From: Choanephora cucurbitarum
Taxonomy: Eukaryota > Mucoromycota > Mucoromycetes > Mucorales > Choanephoraceae
NCBI GenBank assembly: GCA_025331435.1
Contig: JAIWNI010000046.1
Location: 1-64,000, forward strand
Length of the DNA stretch: 64,000 nucleotides
Direction of reading: 5' to 3'
In this document: positions 36,981 to 47,524 of the stretch, one piece after another
How the letters are laid out: the number at the start of each line of letters is the position of its first letter
Numbering within the stretch: position 1 is the first letter of the stretch
Made by a program: the position numbers and the translations under genes
Notes under the pieces: model-generated
Databases searched by the model: none
What the model saw: the letters and a program-made list of their open reading frames with translations, nothing else
Told to the model about the DNA's origin: nothing

Positions 36981-38283
36981 TTAGAATAAATGAGGATTGT
37001 AATAGTATCCATTACTGTTGTTTGTGTTATTGAAATGTGATTGGAACATACGCTGTTGTTGTTGAAGCATGCGTCTATGCATATCTTGTTGTCTCTGCAT
37101 TATATTGTGATGATTCCAAGCCATTTGTTGCTGATGCAGCAAGTGATGTTGTTCTGCACCATGCATCATTCTTTCTTGATAAACTCTCTCTTGATCATGT
37201 TGATTCTGTTGCTGTTGTTGTTGCATCTGATTTGAACGATTAATGATAGTATGGTCTTGATTGCCTTCTCCATAGTATGTGTCGCTGATCTGCTTTGCAG
37301 ATTCTTGTTTGATTTTGGGCACGCCATTATCATACTCTTCTTCAATCACTTTTGTGCCCTATTGTTATGTCAGTCGATTTTGAAGAGAAGGCAAACATCC
37401 ATTCTTACATGTTCATCTGTGATACGCGTAACACGGACTGTTTGGACAACTCCATTCACAGTGCGTGTGGTAGTAGTAACTGACTTGGAAGAAAATCCTT
37501 GTCGATGAGGTCCAGAAGAAGTCGATGATGAAGAAGAAGACATATGTCCAAACATAGGTGAAGGATCAAAGAAGTTGTCCATTATACTTGGTGTGTTTGT
37601 TGCAAATGGAAATCCTGAAGACATCCTTGCTGAAGGCCTGTCCATCATAAAAGGTGAAAACATATCTGAAACTAGATGATTAATTTTAGGTTTAAAATAA
37701 GCAAGCATATTCTTTACCTCCTCCATATCCAAAAGAATGGAAATGATTAAAGACTTGAGCAAATATTTCTTCAGGACTATGAAACTTTAAACAGAATGCA
37801 ATGTGTTAGCTCGTAGAAGAAAAAAACAATTGACTTTAGGCTTCTTATTTACAGCAAAACCAGCAAATGGGTTATGGAATTCGTTGTGATTATGATTATT
37901 ATTGTATTCCATATTATCTCTATTGTCATAAATCCTACGTTTTTCAGCTGAAAAAAAGTGTGAGTTGTATAATAAGCTGTGTTGCTTCATTTAACATTAC
38001 GGTCAGAGAGTATTTCATATGCTTCGCTATAGTTTAATTAGTAATTTGATTGAAAGTAAATAAGGAGAAAATATACCTAATAGCTTTGAACTGACAAATT
38101 TTTGAATATCACCAGCTTCTTATTATGGTTGTTATGGCTTACCTTTTCGCTAGCGTCAGCAGACGAGTTTTTGTCTGGATGATATTTTAGTGCAAGTTTG
38201 CGATATGCTTTTTTAATTTCCTGTTCATTTGAGTCAGGAGGAACATTTAGAATCTGATAGTAATCTAAAGCTGTAGTAGACAT
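36981..38283 (-). CDS. DnaJ/Hsp40 co-chaperone (class B, DNAJB6-like layout)
   Basis: Several short exons, about 330 residues. The J domain starts at [20 protein letters not shown] and has [14 protein letters not shown] with the HPD loop. It continues across two tiny exons as [24 protein letters not shown], the joins rebuilding the canonical SDPEKR. A G/F-type spacer ([10 protein letters not shown]) follows, then [17 protein letters not shown], a Ser/Met/Phe-rich middle, a [19 protein letters not shown] strand as in DNAJB2/B6-type C-termini, and a long Gln/His/Met-rich tail. There is no zinc-finger region, so it is not class A. Role: stimulates Hsp70 ATPase and delivers clients. It converges with the TTL-like gene with almost no spacer. 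Confidence 0.9.
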
Positions 38284-39475
38284 AAAGGAAAGAAAAAGAG
38301 AAAGAGACGGAAAAAGAAGGAAGAGAAAAAGAAAGAAAACTAAAGAAAAATCTAAAAATCACAATGCCAATCGCATAAGCCGGCCAATCAAATGAGCAAA
38401 ATCAAACTCCACTTCGAGCTATATTTTATGATAACTACTCCAAGTATTTGGAACTAATAAGATCTGATTTAAAGATATCTGCTTTCTTACACAAAGAGAA
38501 ACCTCTAAAAGAACAAGAAATATACTCCTTTTGTATGCTTGTTCTAGCTAAAAAAAAGAGAAGTTAAGTATTTTGAGCGATACAGGCCCAGAGTATTAAA
38601 CAGCAGAACAAAGAAATAGTCATTTTTTTCTTTTATTTGTTATCAAAGATCTTGCCTAATTGAGAGATAAGAAATATAATTGTCATTTTCCTAACAAATG
38701 GTCATGATAGAAATAAAATATAAAAGAAAAAAGAGAATGGCTACTAGCTTCTTCTTTTTTTTTAGCAGCAATCAGATACTCAGTTACTGAAAAGTACTAC
38801 TATTCTAAAACTTTTGAGTTCCTATTTTTGATTATTCCAAAATGTTGGACTGAGCCATTCTTTCTTTCTCCTAAAAAGTGATTTGACACTCTTATTGCCA
38901 AATCGAGCTATGCAGTTGCTGATACTCAAACTCAGAAAAGAGACCCAAGCTCGAGATGTACATATTGCCTGTTGTTACACATGTTACTACTGTTCGTTCA
39001 TCGAAATGATACATCAAGATTGGAATAGAAGATGATGTTATATAGAAGACTGATATTAAAGTAGTTACACAGCCCAGGGTCTTATATTTTTGTCTTCTCC
39101 CTTCTTCTTATCTTACTCGCTCTCTTTTTTTTTATTGCTCAAGAGAGGAGGTATGTATACACTGCTTATGACGAAGCGCGACACAAATATTATCTTTGCA
39201 GTTCTTTCTTCCTTGTCGCTGCAAAAAGAGTAGCTTAATTTGAAACGGCTTTCTTACTCAACTATAGTTATATTTAGCCTATTACAAAATATACAATAGA
39301 AAAAAATTATCGATGAATATGTATAAATGAATGTAAGGAGCGAACAATAAAGGGTAGTAAAAGAAGAAAACACAATAGAAAAAAAACTAAAAGAAGCCCA
39401 ATATTCTTTTTCACAAAAAAGATATCTTTTCTTATAAAGAGGAGGAGAAATTTACATATTACAAATACGAGATAA
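38284..39475. other. Intergenic 1.2 kb
   Basis: Purine-rich leader of the DnaJ gene (38284-38345) and 3' UTR of the tetraspanin (39300-39475). The middle holds poly-A/T tracts but no gene, tRNA or clear repeat. Confidence 0.45.
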
Positions 39476-40528
39476 TTAATAATAGGCACCATTGCCATAA
39501 GGTCTACCATTGTATGTATCGTTGTATTGATTGGCCTGTTGATTTTGTCGATAGATATCGTAACTGTCATAGCGGTTGTCTCGAACAGGTTCTTGATATG
39601 TAGCTTCGTTGTTTCCGTAAAATTGCTTTTGTTCGTCTGCTTGATAGCCTCCCACTAATGTAGTAGGTGAATCAGCTGTCATATCATCCAATCGAATGCC
39701 AGATTTTCTGCGCTTACGGCGTTCTTCTTCATCTAAATCATAAGTGCTGCCACCACCGGAACAGAGCAAGGTGATTGAATTACAGATGGCAAGCAATTCT
39801 AATGCGAGACTGGCAAATACTGCTAAATAAACTTTGTTGAAAGTACTCTTGATATAACTAATAAGGCTAGATGCACAAGGTGGCAATACATTCAATGTAC
39901 TGACTACAGACTGACATGTATCTGAGACGGCAACATGATCTGTTGTTGTTTCGTATCCACAGCAAGCAAACTAAAACCAGAGATTAGGATTGAAAATTGA
40001 GCTGTTCTCTTTTAGTTTTACCTTATTTTGAAGATTAAGTCGATAAGAAATAGTTGATGATGACCAAATACCTGAAAGATATTCTGAGGGATTAGCTGCC
40101 TTTTGATAGATACGAATGCCAATGAATATTTGAAATATAAGAGCGATAACGATAATGAACATGTAGACATAGGTGATAAAATTTTTTCGAACACAAGCTC
40201 TCACTAATCCAAGAAGAGCTGCTACACAAATAATAGCACCTAAAATAGCCAAATCTATTTACAGAAAAAAAAGGATTTAATTTTTTTTAAGATAAATGAA
40301 TCAAGACTAACTCACATTTAAATATGTCGGGTGGAAACAGTGTTGCGCCAGCGAATCCATCTTTCATACCAATTAGACCAAATGCAATGTATGCAAGTCC
40401 AACACATGCAAATAATAAATTGGTAAAGATCAAATAGACCTTGCTTATTCTAATAAACAGAGAATGAATACAGACAAGACAATTTCATTCGCCGAGCTGT
40501 TAAATTACCTAGAGCAGCAAGTTGACAT
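39476..40528 (-). CDS. Tetraspanin-type membrane protein
   Basis: Spliced minus-strand gene, about 300 residues. Exon 1 encodes only MSTCCSR (40528-about 40509) and joins ISKVYLIFTNLLFACVGLAY (TM1). TM2 is AILGAIICVAALLGLVRAC, TM3 FITYVYMFIIVIALIFQIFI and TM4 VYLAVFASLALELLAICNSI. Between TM3 and TM4 the large loop has a CCG motif (FACCGYETTTD) and two later Cys (DTCQS, LPPC), the four-cysteine tetraspanin signature. The N-terminal CC pair and the Cys at the membrane edges are likely palmitoylation sites. The cytoplasmic tail is long and polar, rich in Tyr, Asn and Gln. Known fungal relatives (Pls1-type) act in polarised growth and penetration structures. Which subgroup this is cannot be told. 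Confidence 0.85.
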
Positions 40529-40684
40529 AGTTGTGAATTTGTGTGTCGTTTGTTGACGTGAAGGGGTGTAGGGGCGAAAATGAATGAAAGAGGGTATGAA
40601 CTGTCGTTATTGTTGAAGTGTTTAAAGAAAAGAAAGGACTGTAAGAAAAAAAATTGAAATAAATAAATAAATATGAGAAAAAGG

Positions 40685-40731
40685 AAAGAGAGAGAGAGAG
40701 AGAGAGAGAGAAAAGAAAAGAAAAGAAAAGA

Positions 40732-40766
<35 letters not shown>

Positions 40767-40771
40767 GAGAA
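40685..40771. repeat. Compound (GA)n-(AAAAG)n-(GA)n microsatellite
   Basis: GA runs flank five AAAAG units, about 85 bp in all, lying 160 bp upstream of the tetraspanin start, so probably in its 5' leader or promoter. On the mRNA strand it is a pure pyrimidine CT/CTTTT tract. Confidence 0.9.
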
Positions 40772-41520
40772 TAGGAGTATTAAAAAAAAAAAGTCTGTGA
40801 GTGTGCTTGCTTTATTGCATGCAGGCACAAGATTCACCTAAATAAGTCGATGTAAATCTTTTTTAAAAAAGAAAATCAAGTTCAGCAATTTTTCATTAAT
40901 TAAAAAAAAGTATTACAGTGCTACAATTGGAGAACGCAGCGCGAAAAATTTAAATGACCAAAATGATTATTATTAGTATCGCATAGTGCGATTTTTTTTT
41001 AAACGACTACTTACCCCAACTTTTGCTCACCATACTTCATGTTTAGCCGACCTTTCGCTTCTTTTGTAGAAAGTACCTTAGTATATAAGCCAGTATTGAA
41101 ATGACTGAATCTACAATTCAGACAAGACATTTTTCTTCATCCACAGATGATAATGGAGATCCCCGATAATGCAGAGATCTTATCCCGGCTAATTGTGTTG
41201 CAACCTTCTTTTTGGATGGATGCCTTTTGATTGAAACATACAAGAAGACTCCCTGGTCTCCTTGTATCTTGTTTTGTCCTTCTTACTCGAGATGTGCAAG
41301 CTTACCCAAAGCAATGTACCCAAATTATGAGGATTCTACTGTTCATTAGCGATATTTACAGTTGTGTTTCTTGGCATGAGTATCTTGTCTTAGAAACACA
41401 TCTGCAAATACAAGTAAACTTTTTTGTTCTTGAGTCAAACCTACAAACACCATTCATCATAAGACGCCTTTTTTTTGTTTCTTTAGAGAAGTTTTTCTTT
41501 TTTGTCCTTGACTCTCTAAT

Positions 41521-41552
41521 AATGGACGTTTAGTCGAATGGACGTTTAGTCG
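41521..41552. repeat. Perfect 16-bp tandem duplication
   Basis: AATGGACGTTTAGTCG occurs twice back to back with no mismatch. It could be a target-site duplication left after clean excision, or replication slippage. Confidence 0.9.
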
Positions 41553-42292
41553 TCTACATTTCCTTTGAGCATAGTCTACTCTTGGCTTTTTCATGTTTCC
41601 ACACTTTTGTCAGAATGATAGGCTGTTTTCTTGTAAGTTTTTGCAGCTTGATCTACCCTGATAGAGTTGCCTAAGCTCTTCCTCTTTTTTGTTCTAATTG
41701 CTTGCAGAATTGTCTGCTTCCGCTTTTAGAAGTTTATGCCAATAACATAAGTTTTTTTATTCAGTATCTTTAAAGTACACTGCTCGCAGTTTGTGAGCAT
41801 GGCATGAAAGTTAGAATTAGATGTTGGTATTGTGCTTAGTTGAAAGGGTTGATCGTGGATAGCCAAGGAGGTATTGGTATGCGTAAAGAGTTGTTGCTGT
41901 TAATTCTGTTTTCCTGTTATTTTTCATGATCCAAAAGGGATTTCGACTCAGCATTGTGTCCTCCGCTCTAAATGAATGTAAGAGTTAACCAACTTGAATG
42001 CTTTACTTTGCCAGACTGTTTGATCCGTTGATGTTCGCCCTGAAATATACAGCTGATGTTTGCTTTTAGCTAGAACTCTCTACTACATAAAAGAAAATGG
42101 CCTTCAGGTTCTTTTCCTTTTTTGCGGAACTTGATTTTGATCGTTGACAATCTTGTAAGCCTGCTCTAATTTATCAACCGAAGCTTTGACTGCTTTCTGT
42201 AGATCAATGATCTTAGCTTGGATGACACCATCGTCATTTTCTTTGTTCAGCAATATCTCTTTTCTTTTTGTGTTAATAAGGAGATATCCCGG

Positions 42293-43006
42293 TGTTGTAG
42301 CGCCTCGTCACCACTGACTTTAAAAATTTCTCTATAAATAACCTACGAATTTAATCGAATAAACAGACAGACATTTTCTCACCTTTATATCTTACACTTA
42401 TCTTTGAAAGCGCATAAACGCGTGGATATTATATCTTCTTTTATTTTTTTATCTTTTCTTTATCTCTTATTTCTTTATTTTTCTTTTTGATCTGAACAAT
42501 AGGTCTATAATCTTAGATCACACTATCAGATTAAACATACAAATCTCTGTTGAAACAATAGCTTAATTATTTTTAAGCACACTATTCAAAAGAGTACACA
42601 TCTTCACACTAGTCTTAACTTACATTTCTAAGAACAAAGACACACTAGAAGTTGTTTGATCAAATCTTAAATAGAACAATAGTCTTTCTCAATTTTAATT
42701 GTATAAGACACACTATCTATTAAGTCATAATATTAAACACTATTTCAATAAGAAATCTCTTCGTTGAAAGCAATATTATTATTAAGTTATACAAATCTCA
42801 TATCGTACAATAGCCTTACTTTGAATATATCAATTAGAAAGGCACACTAGCGGTATAAGTTATTTTACTTTACAATAGCTTTGTGATTATATCAAAGCAC
42901 ATTAGAAGTGAAATATAATAAATCTATAAAATCTTTATCCCATATAATTCGAGACCTTCATACAAAACTCCACATATTTCTCTATAACTAAACCCCGAAT
43001 TCAACA
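42293..43006 (+). mobile_element. LTR-like segment (TGTTG...CAACA) with TATA box and structured interior
   Basis: The segment begins TGTTG and ends CAACA, the short inverted ends usual for Ty3/gypsy LTRs. Inside the left end is a TATA box (TCTATAAATA, 42331-42340) followed by a long pyrimidine-rich stretch, as in an LTR promoter and R region. A 29-bp word around that TATA box (42326-42354) recurs at the right end (42976-43004) with 24 of 29 identities. No target-site duplication is visible (CCCGG left, GTGTT right) and no second LTR copy is seen, so solo LTR is inference. A non-coding RNA gene is the alternative. Confidence 0.4.
42495..42906. repeat. Array of short hairpins with covarying stems and fixed flanks
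   Basis: Six clear units: ACAATA + stem + loop + stem' + ACACTA. Stems: 42502-42507/42514-42519 (GGTCTA/TAGATC, one G-T), 42561-42566/42573-42578 (GCTTAA/TTAAGC), 42612-42616/42637-42641 (GTCTT/AAGAC), 42682-42686/42705-42709 (GTCTT/AAGAC), 42813-42817/42839-42843 (GCCTT/AAGGC), 42878-42883/42893-42898 (GCTTTG/CAAAGC). The third unit has ACACTA on the left instead of ACAATA, and the sixth has ACATTA on the right. A seventh hairpin, TTTCAA/TTGAAA (42743-42748/42764-42769), fills the gap with flanks of the opposite kind. Centres are about 57-72 bp apart. Confidence 0.65.
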
Positions 43007-43707
43007 GTGTTTTTTGTGTACTAAATAGCTTTTACTTGCCATGACGGTCGCTACTGTTAGGACTGTTGTTCTACATTCAGGGATTCTTTGAGTACTTGCA
43101 TCATTGTAACAATAACGATATACATGCGCGAGTTCAAGTCCTTTTTTTTTCTTCCAGCTGCATAGTATATTGAATTGTACTGAAATTGACGTCATTGAGG
43201 ATGATGAAATCTTCAAGCCTTATATTGCACTGCCTTTATATCTAAACAGGCGCAAATTGCCACTATTGTCAATATCAATGAGTGATGATGGCGCATTCAA
43301 TTTGAATGCATAGTAGATTGAGGATCCCTATTTTTAGAGCAAAACTTTAACGTGAGTTAGCAGTTTATAAAAAGAAATTTTCTTTAGTATTCTTTTCTAA
43401 CCATTTGATTTCTATATGAATCTTTGTATTCTTTAGTCCATGTTCATATGGTCTTTTTTTAATTGCTTCTTCCTCTAAGCTCCTAGACAAGCATGAGTCT
43501 GTTTACATCTTGGTAGGCTAAATTGTCAAAAATAAAATGTAACGTTTTACTAATTTAAAGGCTTAGATTTTTTTTTTAAAAAAAAAAAAAGGTTTTTTCT
43601 TTTTGGCATTGGTCACTTTTTATCTGACCCTTATTGTAATTTGTAAACATAAAGAAATTGGCTAATACGCGAGTTTCCGAAGTAGATGGTTCCTGGCCCC
43701 TACTACA

Positions 43708-45293
43708 TTGAGCACAAATAGAAGATTTGTGAATGCCTACAATAAAAAGAAGGCCGGAATTTTTGTTCACCCTAAAAAATGGATCAGAATATCTGCCAAT
43801 CCAAGAACGGTATATCCTGATCTTGATACAATAAGTCTGGAAGAAAATCAGATGAAGAAACTTCATTTTTGGATTACATGTTCAGCACTCGCTACAAAAG
43901 TATTGAAACGTTCAGAGCATTTTTAAAACTCCCAGCAGACACATGGTGATATAAACCTACGAACGTTTTTCTTGCCTAAGAATACATAATTGTGAACGCA
44001 GAGAAAATGGATCAAGTGTTTGTTATTGATACGACGCGTCTTGCCAATAATGTAAAGATGCTACACATTTGCGTTTAGGTGTTCACAATCCAAGCATAGA
44101 CAAGTTAATGCGTTTTCCTTCTTGCTTCTAACTTTGATAAAATGCAGAACGCCTATACTTGTTTCTTACAATAGATGCAAAGTACTATTCGCTCTGCTTT
44201 TGCAATTGACAAGTGCTTGGCTCTAATGAATGTATCGGACAAGGTCTTTCCTCTGTTTGAGAAGTTGCTTTGTATTTGGCATTTGAAGAAGAATATTTCT
44301 GAAATCTTGAATGAGGCATGCTTCCAACAAGAGAATGGTATCAAGCTTTTGGAGAAAATGATACATACAAAAAGCTGATAGGAATTTGAAGAATTTGAGT
44401 TTAACAAATGGTTCAGAAAATTGCTTCTGATCACTGCAAGTTCAAAAAAGACAATCTTGAAGAGATGGTAGATTGTAGCAAGGCTGCTACATATTATATT
44501 GAGCATCTTATAATGATAAGTGAGTTGACTGTTTAATCAATGCTCATTTTATATGCTTAAGCACCCAAAGAGCAGAGACAAGATATAAAACCTTGAAGAA
44601 AGGTACGTCTTAACAAATGGAATTAGCTTCATCGTTTGAACATATGGAAAGCTTCATCACAGGTTGGGAGGCTAAGTTTCGAATGCAAAAAAAAACATTT
44701 AAAGGACAAAAAGTAGGTTTCTTAGTCTTCAACGATTAGCAACTAGCCCCTTTGTTTGGCAGGGTGTTAAGATTAGCGCTCCTTTTTACTCACTCTGCGT
44801 TGTTGGCTCTTCGAACTAATGGTATAAAAGAAGGAGAACATCTTGCTGATAAAGCAGATTGCTGGTGCCATGCATTTACATTGCAACGGGTCTTGACGGA
44901 AAGCCGGTTGACACAAGCAAAATCCTATCAAGATGGCATTTTGGGGAAGCAAGTCCAAACAGGAGCTTGTGAGTTCTTCAACCAAAAGAAAGAAGATAGA
45001 TACTGAAGCGTATATGATCAAGATGTTCAGCATTGAAATTAAACATGCTCATTTTTGGTGAAGAGAATCGCTTCCTGCTGCGATGTTCTTTATGAACATT
45101 GCTTTTCGTTTTCGTCCACAGATATTTTATTGAATCTAAAACAAAGGTTGAGAAGATTAATCTGATGGCTCAACATTATGTTCTCTCTTCAAATGTTCAA
45201 CCAAAACTGATCGGCGAGTTGAGACGCCATGCTCTATCAACATTCGGCCTCTTTTCGTTCTATGAAATGGAAAAGTGCATGAGTGCAGACTAA
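43708..45293 (+). pseudogene. Decayed Mutator-like (MULE) transposase
   Basis: The best part is 43991-44379. EKMDQVFVIDTTRLANNVKM and LLHIC-type sequence (the MULE start: D-T-T/C, then GMPLLHIVG in relatives) is followed after stops by SAFAIDKCLALMNVSDKVFP and KLLCIWHLKKNISEI. These match the MULE_transposase domain pattern VTDxxLALMNAIxxVFP...LLCxWHINKN, including the second catalytic Asp and the C-x2-H region. There are stops after HICV, in the following loop, and just before MQST. The upstream frame 43708-43926 and the downstream frames at 44752-45006 and 45099-45293 may be further pieces of the same element, but this is a guess. No terminal repeats found. Confidence 0.6.
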
Positions 45294-45689
45294 GGATGCA
45301 AGTCACTCTGCTCTTCTCTTTGTCTTACAGAGACCAATTGGAGTTTTGACCATATTGAGTAGCACCCTACACCATTTTGCTGAGTTAATCACTCTGAAAT
45401 TTCCCAAAAGCCCAGGAAGGTATCACATAAGATTGCTATTGCTTAAATGAAATATCAAGTAATAGCATTAAGTTAATGAAGTGAATGATACAATTGAGTG
45501 GAGAGGAAAAGTCTTTTTGGTAACCTAGAGACTAATGCAATCAAATTTATTTAGCTACAAATCTAATTTAAAACCAGACGTGATGTTCTGGCCTTAATAA
45601 AGTTTTAGTCTTCTCATATAAGCTATCCAATTTGGCATAATTATCCATTATGATAATAAAGAGAAATCGGTTACAACATGTCCTGTTGC

Positions 45690-45815
45690 AAGTACTAACA
45701 CATGAGTACAAATACGAAACTAGCTATACATACAATTATACAACTATAGATACAACTACAGATACAGCAAATATAAATCAAACTACAACTACGATTACAA
45801 ATGATAATCACTTCA
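45690..45815. repeat. Low-complexity ACTACA/ATACA-rich tract
   Basis: Degenerate runs of TACAACTA, TATACA and ACTACAGATAC units over about 120 bp, G-poor on the plus strand. Diverged simple repeat; no gene. Confidence 0.55.
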
Positions 45816-46152
45816 GTAATAGCTAATTATATATAACAGCCATGATTTTTAACACTAATTCATTCTATTTGGAATCAAGAATGAAGCCATCATAACATCC
45901 GCTGCTATGAAAACATCTGTAGAAGTAAAAAAAAAAAGAGACAGACTTTCTTCTGTCTCCCTTATCGCATCTTACTTTAACTATACCAAAGTGTCGCACC
46001 AGGTTTTACCTTGGTTGCTTGCCTCTTCGTTGGGCTCTTTGGGCTAGTAGTAGCTGCTTTCTTCCGGTCTCTCAACAAAGAGGATATTAACAGAATCACC
46101 GCGGCACTTCATATCAACAAGATAATCTGGCCATAGCAGATGTGTCGTTAAT

Positions 46153-46455
46153 CAATGTGGTCCTAGGCTTTCGCTCAACAAAAGAAACGCTTGGTGTTTT
46201 AAAGCACTCTCTATTCCTAGTAAGGTTTTTGACTTCTTGCGGCCTATTGAGGTTCACATGAATGGCGTTTGCACTGTAGGCACTGGTGTTATCCTAAGTC
46301 AATGCTATCTATGCAGTAATGGAATATATGAAGTTGCCTATGCTTCTTGGTCCCTGTCTCGGGCTGACAAGTCTGGAAATGGAGGCTTTTGCGATTGTGT
46401 GGGAGTAAAGTGCATTCATTTCACAACATTTTGTTATAGCTTTGGACAACAATGA
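46153..46455 (+). pseudogene. Ty3/gypsy retrotransposon relic (RNase H region)
   Basis: One open frame reads CFKALSIPSKVFDFLRPIEV then HMNGVCTVGTGVILSQ...NGIYEVAYASWSLSRADKS, matching the gypsy RT/RNase H junction pattern (LTxxPIL...PFEVHTDAS..GxGxVLSQ...xxVAYASRSLxxAEKN). The catalytic Asp of the VHTDA motif is replaced by Asn (HMNG). Upstream sequence around 46030-46080 resembles the FLGLVxYYRRF connection, with stops. Nothing of integrase or gag is seen nearby. It lies 3.1 kb from the LTR-like block, possibly from the same family. Confidence 0.6.
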
Positions 46456-47524
46456 GTAAAATGCCAACTAAAAGTTTAACTTCATTAACACAATTTATCG
46501 CATGACTCCTATCCGTCCTTGAGGAAGTCTTTATAATGTCATTAGCTTCAATGGCATCGCAACCTTGATTATTTGCTTCAATATAGTGAAAATTGAGGTC
46601 GTGCCACTTTCAGGTTGCTCTTGTCTCATTCGTCTCTCGATTGTTATCTGAATAGCTCTCAACATGTCCTTTGGGCCCAATGAACGTATAATCACATACC
46701 AAACGAGTAATTTCCTTTTGATTGGCTCTAATGCCTCTCTGGTTAATTTGTTTCATAATGATACTTTATGCAGAATATGATCATACGGCTGGCTTTTTTG
46801 AATTAGCTCCTTTAGAATTGGTTTTCGTCCCTTGAGATCCTGTTGATCTAAGTGCAGTTGTTTTAACCAGCATCTATCAAGGGTCCAACTCTTGCTGATG
46901 ATGCCTTCCTCTAAAAGGATCCAGAAAGCTCTCTTTGAATATTTAGCCTGAGACGAAAAGCTAGCTCAGAACAATAAAAAAATAAGCTTTTTGTATTTTA
47001 ATGCGGTGATGCAGTCTTTGAATACATTTGTTTAGGCTATAAAAGACTACTTTGACGAGAACCACCTTTTAGTTGAGCTAATTGAAAGATTTCCAACAGA
47101 TTTCTGATATTAAATACACATTTTTTTTTGAAAGGGTTATACTACATCTTTTGCAGTTTGGTAAAAAAAAAACTGTTTTACGGAATGAAAGCGTGCTAGT
47201 TATTTGTATCATTTTGCTCTTCGAAGTTAACAGATAGACTAACATAAGCGACACGCTACCGATACTCATTCGAAACTACCTAGAAATAAAATAGACTTTG
47301 TTGTTCTTGTGACAGAAATTCAATTTTCGTGTTACTGAAATACAATAATAGACATGTCAAAAGCTTAAAAATGCAGAGAGATCCAAGTCATTAAAGGCCA
47401 ATTAAAATTCTGAGACTGCTTTTAGTGTGTTCAAGGGGGAAGGCAGTCATTGTCTCTTTTTTTTTATCCTTTTTTTTTTTTGCATAAACTACGGTTTTTT
47501 TTCCTGTAACAAAGGTCTTGAGAT

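Larger units (their letters stand above)
40840..47524. other. 6.7-kb gene-poor island between tetraspanin and suv3
   Basis: No intact gene found. It contains, in order, a 16-bp tandem duplication (41521-41552), an LTR-like block with hairpins (42293-43006), a MULE transposase relic (about 43.7-45.3 kb), an ACTACA-rich low-complexity tract (about 45690-45815) and a Ty3/gypsy RNase H relic (46153-46455). The last 100 bp are the T-rich suv3 leader. Open frames such as 41231-41533 are hydrophobic and featureless. Confidence 0.6.

Noticed and set aside
41231..41533. 100-codon ORF with hydrophobic stretches
   Set aside because: Looks like translated T-rich intergenic DNA; no start context, no family.
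42495..42906. CRISPR-like reading of the evenly spaced repeat array
   Set aside because: Repeats are only 6-base flanks with variable stems, spacing is irregular, and the host is a eukaryote; not a CRISPR array.
43120..43152. GAGTTCAAGTCC followed by a T9 run, resembling a tRNA B box plus Pol III terminator
   Set aside because: No matching A box at the right distance and the 70 bases upstream do not fold into a cloverleaf with a paired acceptor stem.
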